A DNA stretch of 64,000 nt, from positions 59,675-123,674 of the forward strand of contig JAKBLB010000004.1 in the NCBI GenBank assembly GCA_021832305.1, in the 5' to 3' direction. Shown here one piece after another: positions 1 through 11,558 of this stretch (positions are counted from its first letter, which is position 1; each line of letters begins with the position of its first letter). The DNA comes from Pseudomonadota bacterium. GTDB lineage: Bacteria; Pseudomonadota; Gammaproteobacteria; Burkholderiales; Ferrovaceae. The position numbers and the translations under genes were made by a program. Below the pieces are notes generated by a model that saw only the letters and a program-made list of their open reading frames with translations, did no database searches and was not told the origin of the DNA.

Positions 1-1
1 T

Positions 2-532
2 CGTCCGGCAGATGAAGTCAGTTTGCTCATGCAACTTTTCATGCATATGCTGGAAAAAGAAGTTCAGCAACTGCACGAAGCCGGGGTGCGTTTACGCGTG
101 ATAGGGGACCGGTCGCCTCTGGGCAATAAATTGCAGGTGCTGATCGAGGAAGCGGAGCGGCTGACTTTGGCCAATCAGGCATTGACCTTGACGCTTGCAG
201 TGAATTATGGGGGACGTTGGGATATTCTGCAGGCGGTCAATGCCTGGAACAAGGCACATCCCACTTCGGCGCACCCCATGACCGAAGCGGATTTGCAGAC
301 TCATCTTTGCCTGGGCGATCTGCCGGAGCCGGACCTGTTCATTCGTACCGGAGGCGAACAACGTATCAGCAACTTTCTGCTCTGGCAGTTGGCGTACACC
401 GAGTTTTATTTTACCGAAACCCTCTGGCCAGACTTTGATCGCGTAGCACTGGATCAGGCCATTCATTCCTATCAGAGCCGTGAACGACGTTTTGGTCGGA
501 CCAGTGAACAATGCTCCGCACTCGGCTCCTGA
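2..532 (+). CDS. uppS: Isoprenyl (undecaprenyl) diphosphate synthase, 5' truncated by window edge
   Basis: [44 protein letters not shown] motifs; frame open to the window start. Confidence 0.93.
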   Translation, partial: RPADEVSLLMQLFMHMLEKEVQQLHEAGVRLRVIGDRSPLGNKLQVLIEEAERLTLANQALTLTLAVNYGGRWDILQAVNAWNKAHPTSAHPMTEADLQTHLCLGDLPEPDLFIRTGGEQRISNFLLWQLAYTEFYFTETLWPDFDRVALDQAIHSYQSRERRFGRTSEQCSALGS

Positions 533-1320
533 CTGCATCCATACTCCTGGTGGTGGTGGGCCTGAGTTTGTTCTGGGCTTCTCCACCGGTCTGGGAGGGT
601 CTGGTGGCCGGAGTCATGGTCTGGGCGGGTTGGGAATGGGCGGGGCTGGCGAAAGCAGTCTTCTGGCAGCGCTGCCTGTATGCCTTGACTCTTCTGCTGT
701 TCTATCAGTTCGGACGGGAGACTGTCTGGCAAAACCTATGGATGGAGGTATCCCTGGTCTTCTGGATTGCCTTGGTTCCTTTGTGGATGAAACGGCAATG
801 GCGGATCGGGGGAACCCCGCTTCTTGCAGTCGGCCTCCTGGTGCTGCTCCCCACGGGTTGGTCCCTCACGCTTCTTCAACATCAGGGCAATCTGGTGCTT
901 CTGGCCCTGATGGCCGTACTCTGGATATCGGACAGTGCGGCCTATTTTACGGGTCGCGCCTGGGGAAAGCACAGACTGGCCCCTGCCATCAGCCCGGGAA
1001 AAACCTGGGAAGGAGTGGCTGGCGCGTGGCTGACGGTGACCATCTACGGGGCAATCTGGTGGTGGCTGGCACGTACGGGAGCCTCCTCCATGACCCAACT
1101 GGTCAATCACCTGGGATGGGCCTGGTTTCCACTCATTTGGGGACTGGTCGGGTTGGGTATTTTGGGAGACTTGTTTGAATCCTGGATCAAACGTTGTGCC
1201 GGCGTCAAGGACAGCGGCAGGGGTTTGCCGGGGCATGGCGGGGTTCTGGACCGAATCGATGCGCTCACGGCGACGCTTCCTCTGACAGTTTTGAGCATCC
1301 ATCTTCTGGGGGGCGCATGA
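511..1320 (+). CDS. cdsA: Phosphatidate cytidylyltransferase
   Basis: C-terminal [23 protein letters not shown] signature; multi-TM; between uppS and dxr. Confidence 0.93.
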   Translation: MLRTRLLTASILLVVVGLSLFWASPPVWEGLVAGVMVWAGWEWAGLAKAVFWQRCLYALTLLLFYQFGRETVWQNLWMEVSLVFWIALVPLWMKRQWRIGGTPLLAVGLLVLLPTGWSLTLLQHQGNLVLLALMAVLWISDSAAYFTGRAWGKHRLAPAISPGKTWEGVAGAWLTVTIYGAIWWWLARTGASSMTQLVNHLGWAWFPLIWGLVGLGILGDLFESWIKRCAGVKDSGRGLPGHGGVLDRIDALTATLPLTVLSIHLLGGA

Positions 1321-2501
1321 AGCAATACTTGACCATTCTGGGTGCCACCGGCAGTATCGGCGTGAACACCCTGGAGGTCGTTCGACGCCACCCGGAATGC
1401 TATGAAATTCATGCCTTGACTGCACATCGCAACCTGCTTGGACTGGCGCGACAATGTGTGGATTTTCGTCCCCGCCTGGCCGTGGTGCCCGAGGTGTCTC
1501 AACTGGATGAACTGGCACGGATCCTGCGTGCGTTGGATCCTGACTGTCCTACGGAATTGAGGGCGGGCGAGGGTGCGCTCGAAGAAGTTGCCGCAGCCCC
1601 GGAAGTGACTACGGTGATGGCCGCCATCGTGGGCGCTGCTGGCTTGGCATCGACCTTGGCGGCGGCCCGCGCGGGGAAAAAAATACTTCTGGCCAATAAA
1701 GAATCCTTGGTCATGTCGGGCCCTTTGATGATGGAGGCTGTTGTCCAGGGAGGAGCACGCCTGCTTCCCGTGGACAGCGAGCATAATGCCATCTTCCAAT
1801 GCTGGCCGAATGATGAAGGGGGGCGTTCCGGCGTGGAAAAAATTCTATTGACGGCCTCCGGTGGTCCTTTTCTGAACACGCCATTGCAGGATTTGGACAA
1901 AGTCACGCCGGAACAGGCGTGTCAGCATCCCAAGTGGCGTATGGGTAAAAAGATTTCGGTGGATTCGGCGACCATGATGAACAAGGGACTGGAACTGATC
2001 GAAGCCTGCTGGTTGTTTGGCTTGCCGCCTGAAAAAGTCGAGATCGTCATTCATCCCCAGAGTCTGGTTCACTCCCTGGTCGGGTTCATCGACGGTTCGT
2101 TGTTAGCCCAATTAGGGTATACGGACATGAGAATTCCCATTGCCCATGCTTTGGCCTATCCCGAACGTCACTCCTCTGGAGTGTCCTTGCTTGATTTGAC
2201 CACGGCGGGGCCTTTGACTTTTTTGCCTCTGGAACGGGAACGTTTTCCGGCTGTGGTATTGGCCGAACAAGCCATGCAGGCTGGGGGAACGGGCCCTACG
2301 TTGCTGAATGCCGCCAACGAGGTGGCTGTAGCGGCGTTTTTGGCGGGACATTTGAATTTTCGGGCGATCACCGACACCATTGCGCGGGTACTCGACCAAC
2401 TCCCCTCTCAAGCATGTACCACCTTGGAAGAGGTTATCGAGGCGGATCGACGGGCACGGCGGTCCACCAAGCAGATCCTGTCCGGTAGAAACGCGTGCTG
2501 A
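1317..2501 (+). CDS. dxr: 1-deoxy-D-xylulose 5-phosphate reductoisomerase
   Basis: [14 protein letters not shown] and [11 protein letters not shown] motifs; ATG at 1317 overlaps cdsA stop (ATGA), downstream of the ORF-track start. Confidence 0.95.
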   Translation: MKQYLTILGATGSIGVNTLEVVRRHPECYEIHALTAHRNLLGLARQCVDFRPRLAVVPEVSQLDELARILRALDPDCPTELRAGEGALEEVAAAPEVTTVMAAIVGAAGLASTLAAARAGKKILLANKESLVMSGPLMMEAVVQGGARLLPVDSEHNAIFQCWPNDEGGRSGVEKILLTASGGPFLNTPLQDLDKVTPEQACQHPKWRMGKKISVDSATMMNKGLELIEACWLFGLPPEKVEIVIHPQSLVHSLVGFIDGSLLAQLGYTDMRIPIAHALAYPERHSSGVSLLDLTTAGPLTFLPLERERFPAVVLAEQAMQAGGTGPTLLNAANEVAVAAFLAGHLNFRAITDTIARVLDQLPSQACTTLEEVIEADRRARRSTKQILSGRNAC

Positions 2502-3853
2502 AGGGGGGAGGCACGCTCGGGGCTTTCCTGCTGGCGCTCAGTTGCCTGATTTTCATTCATGAACTGGGGCATTTTGTCGTGGCGCGCTGGGTCGGTGTCA
2601 AAGTCCTGCGTTTTTCCATCGGACTGGGGCGTCCGCTTTGGCGCCGACAAGTAAAAAATGGGACTGAGTGGGTGGTGGCACTCTTTCCTCTGGGGGGCTA
2701 CGTACGCATGCTGGACGAGCGAGAGGGACCGGTGTCCCCGCTGGAAGTCCAGCATGCCTTCAACCAGAAAACCCTGGCGCAAAGAAGTGCGATTGTGGTG
2801 GCAGGTCCCCTGGCAAATTTTCTGCTGGCCTGGTTGTTGTTCAGTTTGCTTTATGCTCTGGGGATTCCGGGGCAGCGCCCTTGTCTGGACGCGCCGGAGA
2901 CAGGCACCCTGGCGTGGAATGGGGGGATCCGGGCAGGGGAATGCGTGCTCAGTCTGGACGGAGCGGCGATCCGCACCTGGCAGGATTTCGAGTTGGAATG
3001 GCCCAGAGCGATCCGGGGGCGGGGAACCGTGACATTGGTGACACGGGATGACCGGGGTCAGGAAGAAGTTCATCGGTTGGCAACGGTACAAGCCACTTCG
3101 GCGGCTGAAGAGGGCGTGGAAGGGAGCGGTTTTCATCTGTGGGCCCCCCTGCCCCCGGTGGTCGGACAGGTCATTCAGGGCAGTGTGGCGGACGATGCGG
3201 GACTGAAACCTTTGGATCGGTTGCTACGCGTGGCCGGTCAGCCGGTGGAAACCTGGGCACAAGTGGTAAGGATCGTCGAAAATCATCCTCAGGCCATAGT
3301 GGAGATCGAACTGCAACGTGCCGGTCAAACCAGGAAGGTACAGGTCGTTCCCCGGGCGGTGGATTTGCCCAATGGTCGCCGGATCGGGCGGATTGGCATC
3401 AGCCCGCAGGTTACCGAGACCATGCGTCGTCAATGGACGGTTCTCGAAAAGGATTCACCCCTGATGGCGCTTGGGCATGGCGCCATGAAAACCTGGTCAC
3501 TCACCACGTTGACCCTGGATTCTTTCGGTCAGATGCTTACGGGACAGGCTTCCCTGGATAATCTGGGGGGGCCGGTCCGGATCGCATCGCTGGCGGGAGA
3601 AAGCGCCCGCTCGGGGCTGCTGTCCTATTTGCAATTCATGGCGTTGATCAGCCTCAGCCTGGGCGTCCTTAATTTATTGCCCATTCCTTTATTGGATGGA
3701 GGGCATTTGTTGTATCATGCGGTGGAGTGGGTGAGGGGGCGGCCCTTGTCCATGGAATTCTTGGGTCTTACCCAGCGGTTAGGGTTTTTCTTGCTGGCGG
3801 GGCTCATGGTTTTTACATTCCTTAATGATTTGCGCCATTTTTTCAATCACTGA
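2495..3853 (+). CDS. rseP: RIP metalloprotease, site-2 protease family
   Basis: HELGHF zinc motif, PDZ-like region, [16 protein letters not shown] start. Confidence 0.94.
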   Translation: MLKGGGTLGAFLLALSCLIFIHELGHFVVARWVGVKVLRFSIGLGRPLWRRQVKNGTEWVVALFPLGGYVRMLDEREGPVSPLEVQHAFNQKTLAQRSAIVVAGPLANFLLAWLLFSLLYALGIPGQRPCLDAPETGTLAWNGGIRAGECVLSLDGAAIRTWQDFELEWPRAIRGRGTVTLVTRDDRGQEEVHRLATVQATSAAEEGVEGSGFHLWAPLPPVVGQVIQGSVADDAGLKPLDRLLRVAGQPVETWAQVVRIVENHPQAIVEIELQRAGQTRKVQVVPRAVDLPNGRRIGRIGISPQVTETMRRQWTVLEKDSPLMALGHGAMKTWSLTTLTLDSFGQMLTGQASLDNLGGPVRIASLAGESARSGLLSYLQFMALISLSLGVLNLLPIPLLDGGHLLYHAVEWVRGRPLSMEFLGLTQRLGFFLLAGLMVFTFLNDLRHFFNH

Positions 3854-3866
3854 TTCAACTTACCTC

Positions 3867-6164
3867 ATGTTTTTTCGTTCACTGTTATTCCTGTTCTGGA
3901 TGTGTTGGAGTTCTCTGGCGTTGGCCCTGGCGCCGATCACGATTCAGGATATCCGCGTGGAAGGCGCGCAACGCATCGAACCGGGGACGATTTTCAGTTA
4001 TCTGCCCCTCAAAGTGGGCGATACCATTACCAATGAAAAAGCCTCTGCGGCACTGAAGGCGCTTTACGATACCGGATTTTTTTCCGATGTGCGCCTCGAA
4101 TCTGATGGAAATGTTCTGGTGGTCTATGTGCAGGAACGCCCCTCCATCGCTCGCCTTGAAATCAACGGCGCAAAATCTTTTACCAAGGATCAACTCAAGG
4201 ACGCCTTGAAATCCATTGGAATTGCAGAATCGCGGATCTATGATAAATCCTTGCTGGACAAGGCGGAGAAGGAACTTAAACGACAGTATCTGGGAAAAGG
4301 GAAGTATTCGACACAAGTATCCACCACCGTGACGCCGCTTCCCCGCAATCGAGTCGCGCTGGCATTCAACATTGTGGAAGGGGAAGCAGCGCATATTCGT
4401 GAAATCAATATTGTCGGGGCCCACGCCTTTTCTGCCAAGGAACTGCAGGATCAATTACAGTTGAATACGCCCAACTGGCTGTCCTGGTATACCAAAAACG
4501 ATCAGTATTCCAAACAGAAATTGTCTGGAGACCTGGAAGCCCTGCGTTCCTTCTATCAGGATCGGGGTTATCTGGAGTTTGCCGTGGATTCGACTCAGGT
4601 ATCCATTTCTCCGGACAAACAGGATGTCTACATCAGCGTCAACATCACCGAAGGACAACCGTATAAAGTGTCAGATGTGAAACTGGCGGGCCAATTTCTG
4701 GTGCCCGAAGCAGAGTTGCGAAAATTGCTTACGCTCAAGCCGGGGGATTTATTCTCCCGTGAGAAGGTCACGACTTCCACCAAGGCGATTGCGGACCGAC
4801 TGGCCAAGGATGGTTACTCCTTTGCCAATATCAATGCCAATCCGGAAATCGACAAGGAGCACCATACCGCCGCCTTTACCTTTGTCATCGATCCCGGAAG
4901 ACGGGTGTATGTCCGCCGGGTCAATATTTATGGGAACACCACGACCCGGGATGAAGTGATTCGCCGTGAAATCCGTCAGATGGAAGGGGCCTGGTACTCT
5001 GTGGAAAAGGTCAACCGCTCCAAGGAACGGATCGACCGCCTGGGTTTCTTCTCCGAGGTGACGGTAGACAGTCCGCCCGTGCCCGGTACCACTGATCAGG
5101 TGGACGTCAACTTTACGGTCGCGGAACGCCAGACCGGATCCATCCAGTTGGGGGCAGGATATTCCAATGCCGAAGGCATAATTTTGAGTGCAGGGATTAC
5201 CCAGAGCAACCTGTTCGGGAGTGGTAACTCGCTTTCCTTCGGGGTCAGTACCGGGTTGGTGACCCGTACCTATTCCGTCGCCTATACCAATCCTTATTGG
5301 AGCGAAGAAGGCATCGCGCGCACCATCAGTCTCTATGATCGTTCCATCGATACCTCCTATCTGATCGGGGTCAGCCCCTATTCGACCCGGACCTTGGGGG
5401 CCGACGTGACTTATACGATACCGGTCTCGGAAGTGAACGCCTATTCTCTCGGGTATGGATTCGAAGCCACCAGCGTGGGGGTCTTCAATACCAGCCCCGC
5501 CGAGTATGTGGATTTCGTCAATCAGTTCGGTTCGCAGGCCAAAGCCATCAAGGTAAGTATGGGCTATACCCATGATACCCGCGACAGCATCATCTACCCG
5601 ATGAAGGGATGGAGCCAGAAATACGGCCTGGAAGTGGGGGTGCCCGGCGAAAATCTAACTTACTATCGCGCAACGGCCAGTGAGCAAGTGCTTACTCCTG
5701 TCAGTCAAAATACGACACTTTCCCTGTCAGGACAGTTAGGATATGCCAATGGTTATGGAGGCGTGCCTTTGCCCTTCTACAAAAACTTCTTTGCCGGGGG
5801 TGTGGGATCGGTGCGGGGATACTTTCCGGGCAGTTTGGGTCCCCAGGTTTATGATAATTATGGTAACCTCCTGAACCTTGGGGGGAACAAGATGATTACC
5901 GGGAGTGCCGAATACTTTTTTCCCTTGCCGGGTTCCAAGGGTACGGACAAGTCCTTCCGCCTGAGTACGTTCGTGGATACCGGGAACGTCTATGGGTACA
6001 ATCAGGGCTTTTCAATCCCGCAACTGCGTTATTCTGCCGGGATTGCCCTGTCCTGGTATTCGCCCATGGGCCCCCTCGAGTTCAGTTACGCCGCCCCCTT
6101 TCACTATAACTCAGTCACTGATAACATTGAGCGACTACAATTTCAGTTAGGTAATACGTTCTAA
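3867..6164 (+). CDS. bamA: Outer membrane protein assembly factor BamA
   Basis: POTRA repeats (IRVEGAQRIEPGTIFSYLPLKVGD), C-terminal barrel ending in F; ATG at 3867. Confidence 0.95.
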   Translation: MFFRSLLFLFWMCWSSLALALAPITIQDIRVEGAQRIEPGTIFSYLPLKVGDTITNEKASAALKALYDTGFFSDVRLESDGNVLVVYVQERPSIARLEINGAKSFTKDQLKDALKSIGIAESRIYDKSLLDKAEKELKRQYLGKGKYSTQVSTTVTPLPRNRVALAFNIVEGEAAHIREINIVGAHAFSAKELQDQLQLNTPNWLSWYTKNDQYSKQKLSGDLEALRSFYQDRGYLEFAVDSTQVSISPDKQDVYISVNITEGQPYKVSDVKLAGQFLVPEAELRKLLTLKPGDLFSREKVTTSTKAIADRLAKDGYSFANINANPEIDKEHHTAAFTFVIDPGRRVYVRRVNIYGNTTTRDEVIRREIRQMEGAWYSVEKVNRSKERIDRLGFFSEVTVDSPPVPGTTDQVDVNFTVAERQTGSIQLGAGYSNAEGIILSAGITQSNLFGSGNSLSFGVSTGLVTRTYSVAYTNPYWSEEGIARTISLYDRSIDTSYLIGVSPYSTRTLGADVTYTIPVSEVNAYSLGYGFEATSVGVFNTSPAEYVDFVNQFGSQAKAIKVSMGYTHDTRDSIIYPMKGWSQKYGLEVGVPGENLTYYRATASEQVLTPVSQNTTLSLSGQLGYANGYGGVPLPFYKNFFAGGVGSVRGYFPGSLGPQVYDNYGNLLNLGGNKMITGSAEYFFPLPGSKGTDKSFRLSTFVDTGNVYGYNQGFSIPQLRYSAGIALSWYSPMGPLEFSYAAPFHYNSVTDNIERLQFQLGNTF

Positions 6165-6183
6165 ACTTGAAGAGAGATGCCCC

Positions 6184-6693
6184 ATGCATAAGATCGCCAA
6201 ATTCGTTTCCCTGTTGTTTGCCTTCTTTTTGTTGAGTTCATCGGTCATGGCCACCGAACTGAAGGTGGGCTGGATCAATATCGAGCGAATTTTTCGCGAG
6301 GCAGCACCGGCTCAGGTGGCTACCAAAAAGTTGGAGAAAGAGTTTGATAAACGCCAGGTAGAGTTGCAAAAAATGGGTAAGCAGATCCAGGATCAGCAGG
6401 CTGAACTGGACAAGAACGGAATGACCATGAGCGAGGGCGAACGCGCGCACAAGGAGCGTGATCTGGCCAATCTGAACCGTGATTTCCAACGCATGCAACG
6501 GGAATTTCGGGAGGATCTCAATACTCGTCGCAACGAAGAATTTGCTTCCATCCAGGAGCGTGCCAACAAGGCCATCAAGGAAATTGCCACGACCGAGAAT
6601 TATGACCTGATTCTGACAGATGCCATTTATGCGGGTCCCCGCATCGATATCACCGACAAGGTCATCCGGATCATCGACAGCGGCAGTAAATAA
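6184..6693 (+). CDS. skp: OmpH/Skp family periplasmic chaperone
   Basis: Signal peptide plus coiled-coil OmpH-like sequence between bamA and lpxD. Confidence 0.9.
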   Translation: MHKIAKFVSLLFAFFLLSSSVMATELKVGWINIERIFREAAPAQVATKKLEKEFDKRQVELQKMGKQIQDQQAELDKNGMTMSEGERAHKERDLANLNRDFQRMQREFREDLNTRRNEEFASIQERANKAIKEIATTENYDLILTDAIYAGPRIDITDKVIRIIDSGSK

Positions 6694-6701
6694 CTTCATT
6701 T

Positions 6702-7739
6702 ATGCGTGGACAGTGTACTTACACGCTGGGCGAACTCGCCCGGTTCTGCGGCGTCGAGGTAGAGGGAGATCCTCATACCCTGATCGGGGGTGTGGGAACA
6801 CTGGAGGGAGCGGAACCCGGCGACATCACCTTCCTGACTAATCCGCTGTATCGGGCGCACTTGGGCAATACCCGCGCGGCCGCCGTGATTCTCAGGAAAC
6901 GGGATCGGGAGGCGACGGATTTGCCCTGCCTGATCACGGATAATCCACACGGGTGTTATGCCCGGGTAGCCCAGAAACTTTTTCCTGAAGTCAAACCTCC
7001 ACCGGGTATTCACGGGACGGCCGAGATTCATCCCGAAGCCAGGGTCTCTCCTCTCGCCAGTATTGGCCCGCAGGTGGTGATCGAGGCGTGTGCATTTATC
7101 GACGATGGAGTGGTGGTGGGCGCAGGGGGGTATGTCGGTGAAAGCGTCCATCTGGCTCAGGATGTATTCCTTCATCCGCGCGTCACCTTGTATGCCGGAG
7201 TCGCCCTGGGCCCCCGCACCCTGGTGCATTCCGGCGCCGTGATCGGAGCGGATGGTTTTGGCATGGCCTGGCAGGAAGGACGATGGTTAAAGGTTCCTCA
7301 GGTCGGGAGCGTGCGAATCGGGGCAGACGTGGAGATCGGGGCCAATACCACCATCGATCGAGGGGCCATCGAGGACACGGTCATCGAGGAGGGGGTCAAG
7401 TTGGATAACCTGATTCAGATTGCCCATAACTGCCGAATCGGTGCCCATACCGTGATTGCAGGCTGCACGGGCATTTCGGGGAGTTCCCGGATCGGGGCGC
7501 ATTGCAGAATTGGCGGGGGAGTGGGCATCGTGGGGCATGTGGAGATCTGCGACGGCGTCACGGTGTCCGGGTTTTCCCTGATCACCAAGTCCATTACGCA
7601 GTCCGGGGTATATACTTCGGCCATTCCCAGCCAGCCTCATCGCGAGTGGCTACATACCCTGGCGCATTTGAGGGGACTTCCGGAATGGGTGGAACGGGTT
7701 CGTGTGCTTGAAATGACGCAGGCGCAGCAGGGTCTTTAA
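6702..7739 (+). CDS. lpxD: UDP-3-O-(3-hydroxymyristoyl)glucosamine N-acyltransferase
   Basis: Left-handed beta-helix hexapeptides; GADGFGMAW; IGANTTIDRGA. Confidence 0.94.
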   Translation: MRGQCTYTLGELARFCGVEVEGDPHTLIGGVGTLEGAEPGDITFLTNPLYRAHLGNTRAAAVILRKRDREATDLPCLITDNPHGCYARVAQKLFPEVKPPPGIHGTAEIHPEARVSPLASIGPQVVIEACAFIDDGVVVGAGGYVGESVHLAQDVFLHPRVTLYAGVALGPRTLVHSGAVIGADGFGMAWQEGRWLKVPQVGSVRIGADVEIGANTTIDRGAIEDTVIEEGVKLDNLIQIAHNCRIGAHTVIAGCTGISGSSRIGAHCRIGGGVGIVGHVEICDGVTVSGFSLITKSITQSGVYTSAIPSQPHREWLHTLAHLRGLPEWVERVRVLEMTQAQQGL

Positions 7740-7760
7740 ATTGAGAACGGAGAATGAACG

Positions 7761-8216
7761 ATGAGCAGTATGGACATCAACGAAATCATGCAGTATCTTC
7801 CTCATCGCTATCCTTTTCTCATGGTCGATCGGGTTCTGGAGGTCACGCCGGGCAAGTCCATCGTGGCGATCAAGAATGTCAGTCGCAATGAAGAATATTT
7901 TCAGGGACATTTCCCTCACCATCCGGTCATGCCCGGTGTATTGATCATCGAATCCCTGGCTCAAGCGGCTGCACTGCTCAGTTTCAAGACGGAAGGCATC
8001 AAGCCGGATGGCAAAATCGTGACCTATTTCGTCGGGATCGATCAGGCCCGTTTTCGCAACCCGGTTTTTCCGGGGGATCAGTTGCGGCTCGAGGTATCAT
8101 TGTTGCGGCGTTCCTACAAGATCTGGAAGTTTTCTGCCAAGGCCTGGGTGGAAGATCGCCTGGCGGCTGAAGCCCAACTGATGTGCGCAGAAAAAAATCT
8201 GGCCGAACCCGCGTAA
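7761..8216 (+). CDS. fabZ: 3-hydroxyacyl-ACP dehydratase
   Basis: [13 protein letters not shown] and [16 protein letters not shown] motifs. Confidence 0.95.
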   Translation: MSSMDINEIMQYLPHRYPFLMVDRVLEVTPGKSIVAIKNVSRNEEYFQGHFPHHPVMPGVLIIESLAQAAALLSFKTEGIKPDGKIVTYFVGIDQARFRNPVFPGDQLRLEVSLLRRSYKIWKFSAKAWVEDRLAAEAQLMCAEKNLAEPA

Positions 8217-8225
8217 CGTCAATTC

Positions 8226-9023
8226 ATGGATTCCTGGAATTCTGCAGACTTTTTGCGCCATCCGACGGCATTGATTCATCCTGACGCCGTATTGGCGTCC
8301 GATGTGCGGGTCGGGGCTTACTGTTTGATCGGTCCCGGCGTTACGGTAGGCGCAGGGACGGTCATCCATGATCATGTGCGAATTGGGGGCCGGACGACCA
8401 TTGGCCAACGTAACCGGATCTACTCATTTTGTTCTTTGGGGGGTGAGCCCCAGGACAAAAAGTATCAGGGTGAAGAGTCGGCCCTGGAGATTGGTGATGA
8501 CAACACCATTCGCGAGTTTTGCACCTTCAATCTGGGAACCGAAGAGGATGTGGGGGTAACCCGATTGGGGAACCATAACTGGATCATGGCCTACGTCCAC
8601 CTGGCCCATGACTGTCAGGTGGGTCACCATACGACCTTCGCAAACCATGCGACCTTGGCCGGGCATGTTCATGTGGGCGACTGGGTGACGCTGGGGGGGT
8701 TTGTTGGGGTGCATCAATTCGTACGGATCGGCGCGCATAGTTTCATTGGCATTTCTGCGGTCATCACCCAGGATGTTCCACCGTATCTGTTGGTAGCAGG
8801 GATTCCGGCCGCTCCCCACGGCATCAATGCGGAAGGGTTGAAGCGACGAGGCTTTTCGACGGAAGAATTGGCTGCGCTTAAACAGGCGTACCGCAAGTTA
8901 TATCGTTCGGGATTGTCCCTGGAGCAGGCCCAGCAGGAACTGACGCTTTTGGCGCTGAACGCCCCCTGTGTACTTCCCTTGAGGGACTTTCTCGACCAGT
9001 CCGCCCGCGGCATCCTGCGCTGA
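8226..9023 (+). CDS. lpxA: UDP-N-acetylglucosamine acyltransferase
   Basis: Hexapeptide repeats; HVHVGDWVTLGGFVGVHQFVRIG; follows fabZ. Confidence 0.95.
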   Translation: MDSWNSADFLRHPTALIHPDAVLASDVRVGAYCLIGPGVTVGAGTVIHDHVRIGGRTTIGQRNRIYSFCSLGGEPQDKKYQGEESALEIGDDNTIREFCTFNLGTEEDVGVTRLGNHNWIMAYVHLAHDCQVGHHTTFANHATLAGHVHVGDWVTLGGFVGVHQFVRIGAHSFIGISAVITQDVPPYLLVAGIPAAPHGINAEGLKRRGFSTEELAALKQAYRKLYRSGLSLEQAQQELTLLALNAPCVLPLRDFLDQSARGILR

Positions 9024-9025
9024 TC

Positions 9026-10165
9026 ATGCGCATCGGCGTGGTGGCAGGGGAGGCGTCCGGGGATATGCTGGGGGAAGCCCTGATGAATGCCGTGCGACAA
9101 CATTATCCCGAGGCGATTTTTGAGGGTATTGCAGGGCCGCGCATGCAGGCTTTGGGGGCCCGCTCCTTATTTCCCATGGAAGCCTTGTCGGTACGGGGAT
9201 ACTGGGAGGTCTTGCGCGCACTCCCACGCCTGTTGTGGATCCGGAGGCAGTTGCGACGCCATTTTCTGAGTCACCCGCCCGCTCTTTTTGTGGGCATCGA
9301 TGCCCCGGACTTCAATCTGGGATTGGAGAAAGCGCTCAAGGAGGGAGGCATTCCCACCTTGCAGATGGTGGCGCCCACCGTCTGGGCTTGGCGCGCGGAG
9401 CGGTTGCCAGAAATTCGGGCGGCAGTTTCGGGCATCCTCTCCATTTTTCCTTTTGAAGCCCCGATATTCGAGCAAGCGGGCATTCCACTGACTTACATCG
9501 GCCATCCCCTGGTGCACCGTCTGCCTCCGCCGGACCGGGCTCGCGCTCGTGCGGCATTGGATCCCACCGGGACGGGATTCTGGATCGCTTTATTGCCCGG
9601 CAGTCGAATGTCCGAACTGGAATATCATGGACGCCTGTTTCTGGAGACGGCCTTGCGTCTTCAGCGCAATTTTCCACAAGCGCGTTTTGCCGTTCCGTTG
9701 ATCAATGAGGGAACTCGGAACTATTTTCAGCGATTGCTGCGCGAACCGGCCTATGCTTCCCTGCCGGTGACGGTATTTGAAGAAGATGCCACACGCATTC
9801 TCGCTGGCGCAGAGGTGGCCCTGGTGGCCTCCGGCACCGCAACGCTGGAAGCCGCCTTGTTGGAATGCCCCCAGATTCTGACCTATCGGTTATCCGGGTT
9901 GACCGCCTGGTTGGTGCGGCGCAAGGGGGTGAACGGTTGGGTGGGGCTGCCCAATATCATCCTGGGGCGTGCCGTGGTTCCAGAAATCTTGCAGGAACAG
10001 GCGACTCCTGATCGTTTGGCCGAAGAATTGGGCAATTTGCTGAGGGATGCTGAACGCCGTGCCGACATGCGCCAGTCCTTTCGGGAGGTGCGCCAAAGGC
10101 TGCAAGCCGATACCATGGGTGCATTGGTGCGCGGTGTGGAGGGGGTATTGGCCCATGCACCCTGA
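9026..10165 (+). CDS. lpxB: Lipid-A-disaccharide synthase
   Basis: GEASGDMLGEALM; PTVWAWRAERL; ASGTATLEAAL. Confidence 0.94.
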   Translation: MRIGVVAGEASGDMLGEALMNAVRQHYPEAIFEGIAGPRMQALGARSLFPMEALSVRGYWEVLRALPRLLWIRRQLRRHFLSHPPALFVGIDAPDFNLGLEKALKEGGIPTLQMVAPTVWAWRAERLPEIRAAVSGILSIFPFEAPIFEQAGIPLTYIGHPLVHRLPPPDRARARAALDPTGTGFWIALLPGSRMSELEYHGRLFLETALRLQRNFPQARFAVPLINEGTRNYFQRLLREPAYASLPVTVFEEDATRILAGAEVALVASGTATLEAALLECPQILTYRLSGLTAWLVRRKGVNGWVGLPNIILGRAVVPEILQEQATPDRLAEELGNLLRDAERRADMRQSFREVRQRLQADTMGALVRGVEGVLAHAP

Positions 10166-10766
10166 TTATTGCTACCGTGCCCAGGATATCCTGCCTGAAT
10201 TTCCCGTCGGCGCCTGTGGCGTGGACGAGGCCGGGCGTGGCCCTCTGGCAGGCCCGGTGCTGGCGGCTGCCGTCATTCTGCCCGCCGGGGTGGGGTTGAA
10301 GGGGGTGAGGGATTCAAAATTGTTGAGCGCCCCCCAGCGCGCTCGCCTGGCGAGCGAGATTCAGGGGATGGCGGTGAGTTGGGCCATCGGCTCAGCGTCT
10401 GCTGCGGAAATCGATACCTTGAACATTCTCCAGGCCACTTTGTTGGCAATGCATCGAGCCTTGGCAGGGTTGACTCGCGCACCGACGGAGGTTTGGGTGG
10501 ACGGACTTCATGCGCCCCCATGTTCCTGGCCCAGTCGGGCGGTGGTCAAGGGAGATCAACGGGTGGTCAGCATCTCCGCCGCTTCCATTCTGGCCAAGAC
10601 AGCGCGGGATGCTCACATGCTTCACCTGTCCGACTGTTATCCGGGGTATGGTTTCGAGCAACATAAGGGGTATGCCAGTGCGGCGCATCGTGCCGCGCTC
10701 CTGCGCAAGGGCCCTTGTCCCGAGCATCGGCGCAGTTTTGCCCCGGTGCGGGCGCTGTTGCCATGA
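10155..10766 (+). CDS. rnhB: Ribonuclease HII
   Basis: CGVDEAGRGPLAGPV; KGDQRVVSISAASILAKTARD; ATG at 10155. Confidence 0.95.
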   Translation: MHPDYCYRAQDILPEFPVGACGVDEAGRGPLAGPVLAAAVILPAGVGLKGVRDSKLLSAPQRARLASEIQGMAVSWAIGSASAAEIDTLNILQATLLAMHRALAGLTRAPTEVWVDGLHAPPCSWPSRAVVKGDQRVVSISAASILAKTARDAHMLHLSDCYPGYGFEQHKGYASAAHRAALLRKGPCPEHRRSFAPVRALLP

Positions 10767-11545
10767 AAACCGCACGCTCATCTGCCCTGCGTCTGTGGGG
10801 GCGATTGGCAGAGTCGGCCCATCTCCGGCGCAGAGAACGGCAAACGGTACTGGAAGGAGTGCATTTGCTGCAAGGGTACCAGGCCAGGGGGGGGATACCC
10901 TTGCATTGGTTCGTCCGTGCGAGCGTCGTGGCAGATCCGGAAGTGGGCGCCCTGCAAAGGCATTCCCTGTGGCCGGAAGCCACCGTGATTGCCGATGACC
11001 TGTTTGACGAATACTCTTCCCTCCAGTCGCCTGGCGGGGTGTCGGCGCTCATTTCCTGGCCGGCTGCGCCCGCTTCCCTGCCCAGGGAAGAATCCTGCCT
11101 GGTGCTGGATGGGTTACAGGATCCGGGCAACGTGGGGACGCTGCTGCGCTCTGCGGCAGCGGCAGGAATGTCGACCGTGGTCTGCGCGACGGGGACCGTG
11201 CAGGTTTGGTCTCCCAAAGTATTGCGCGCGGGGATGGGCGCCCATTTTCAACTGACCCTGCACGAAGGCGCAGATCTGCGAGATTGGTTGCCCGGTTATT
11301 CCGGGACCATTCTGGGGGCAGAGCGCGGGGCTTCCCGCGCCTATGACGATTTTGATCTCAGAGGGACGGTGGCACTGGTGATCGGGAACGAGGGGGCCGG
11401 GTTGACGCGCGCCGTCCGGGATTTGCTCCATGAACGAATAGGGGTTCCCATGAGTGCCGGAGTGGAATCTCTCAACGCGGGGGTGGCGGGATCCATTCTG
11501 TTGTTTGAACGACAGCGCCAGTTACGCGTCCGCGACGCAGGATAA
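10763..11545 (+). CDS. TrmH/SpoU family RNA methyltransferase
   Basis: VLDGLQDPGNVGTLLRSAAAAG, IGNEGAGL, SLNAGVAGSILLFE SPOUT motifs; ATG at 10763. Confidence 0.9.
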   Translation: MKTARSSALRLWGRLAESAHLRRRERQTVLEGVHLLQGYQARGGIPLHWFVRASVVADPEVGALQRHSLWPEATVIADDLFDEYSSLQSPGGVSALISWPAAPASLPREESCLVLDGLQDPGNVGTLLRSAAAAGMSTVVCATGTVQVWSPKVLRAGMGAHFQLTLHEGADLRDWLPGYSGTILGAERGASRAYDDFDLRGTVALVIGNEGAGLTRAVRDLLHERIGVPMSAGVESLNAGVAGSILLFERQRQLRVRDAG

Positions 11546-11558
11546 TCGGAGCAGAAGC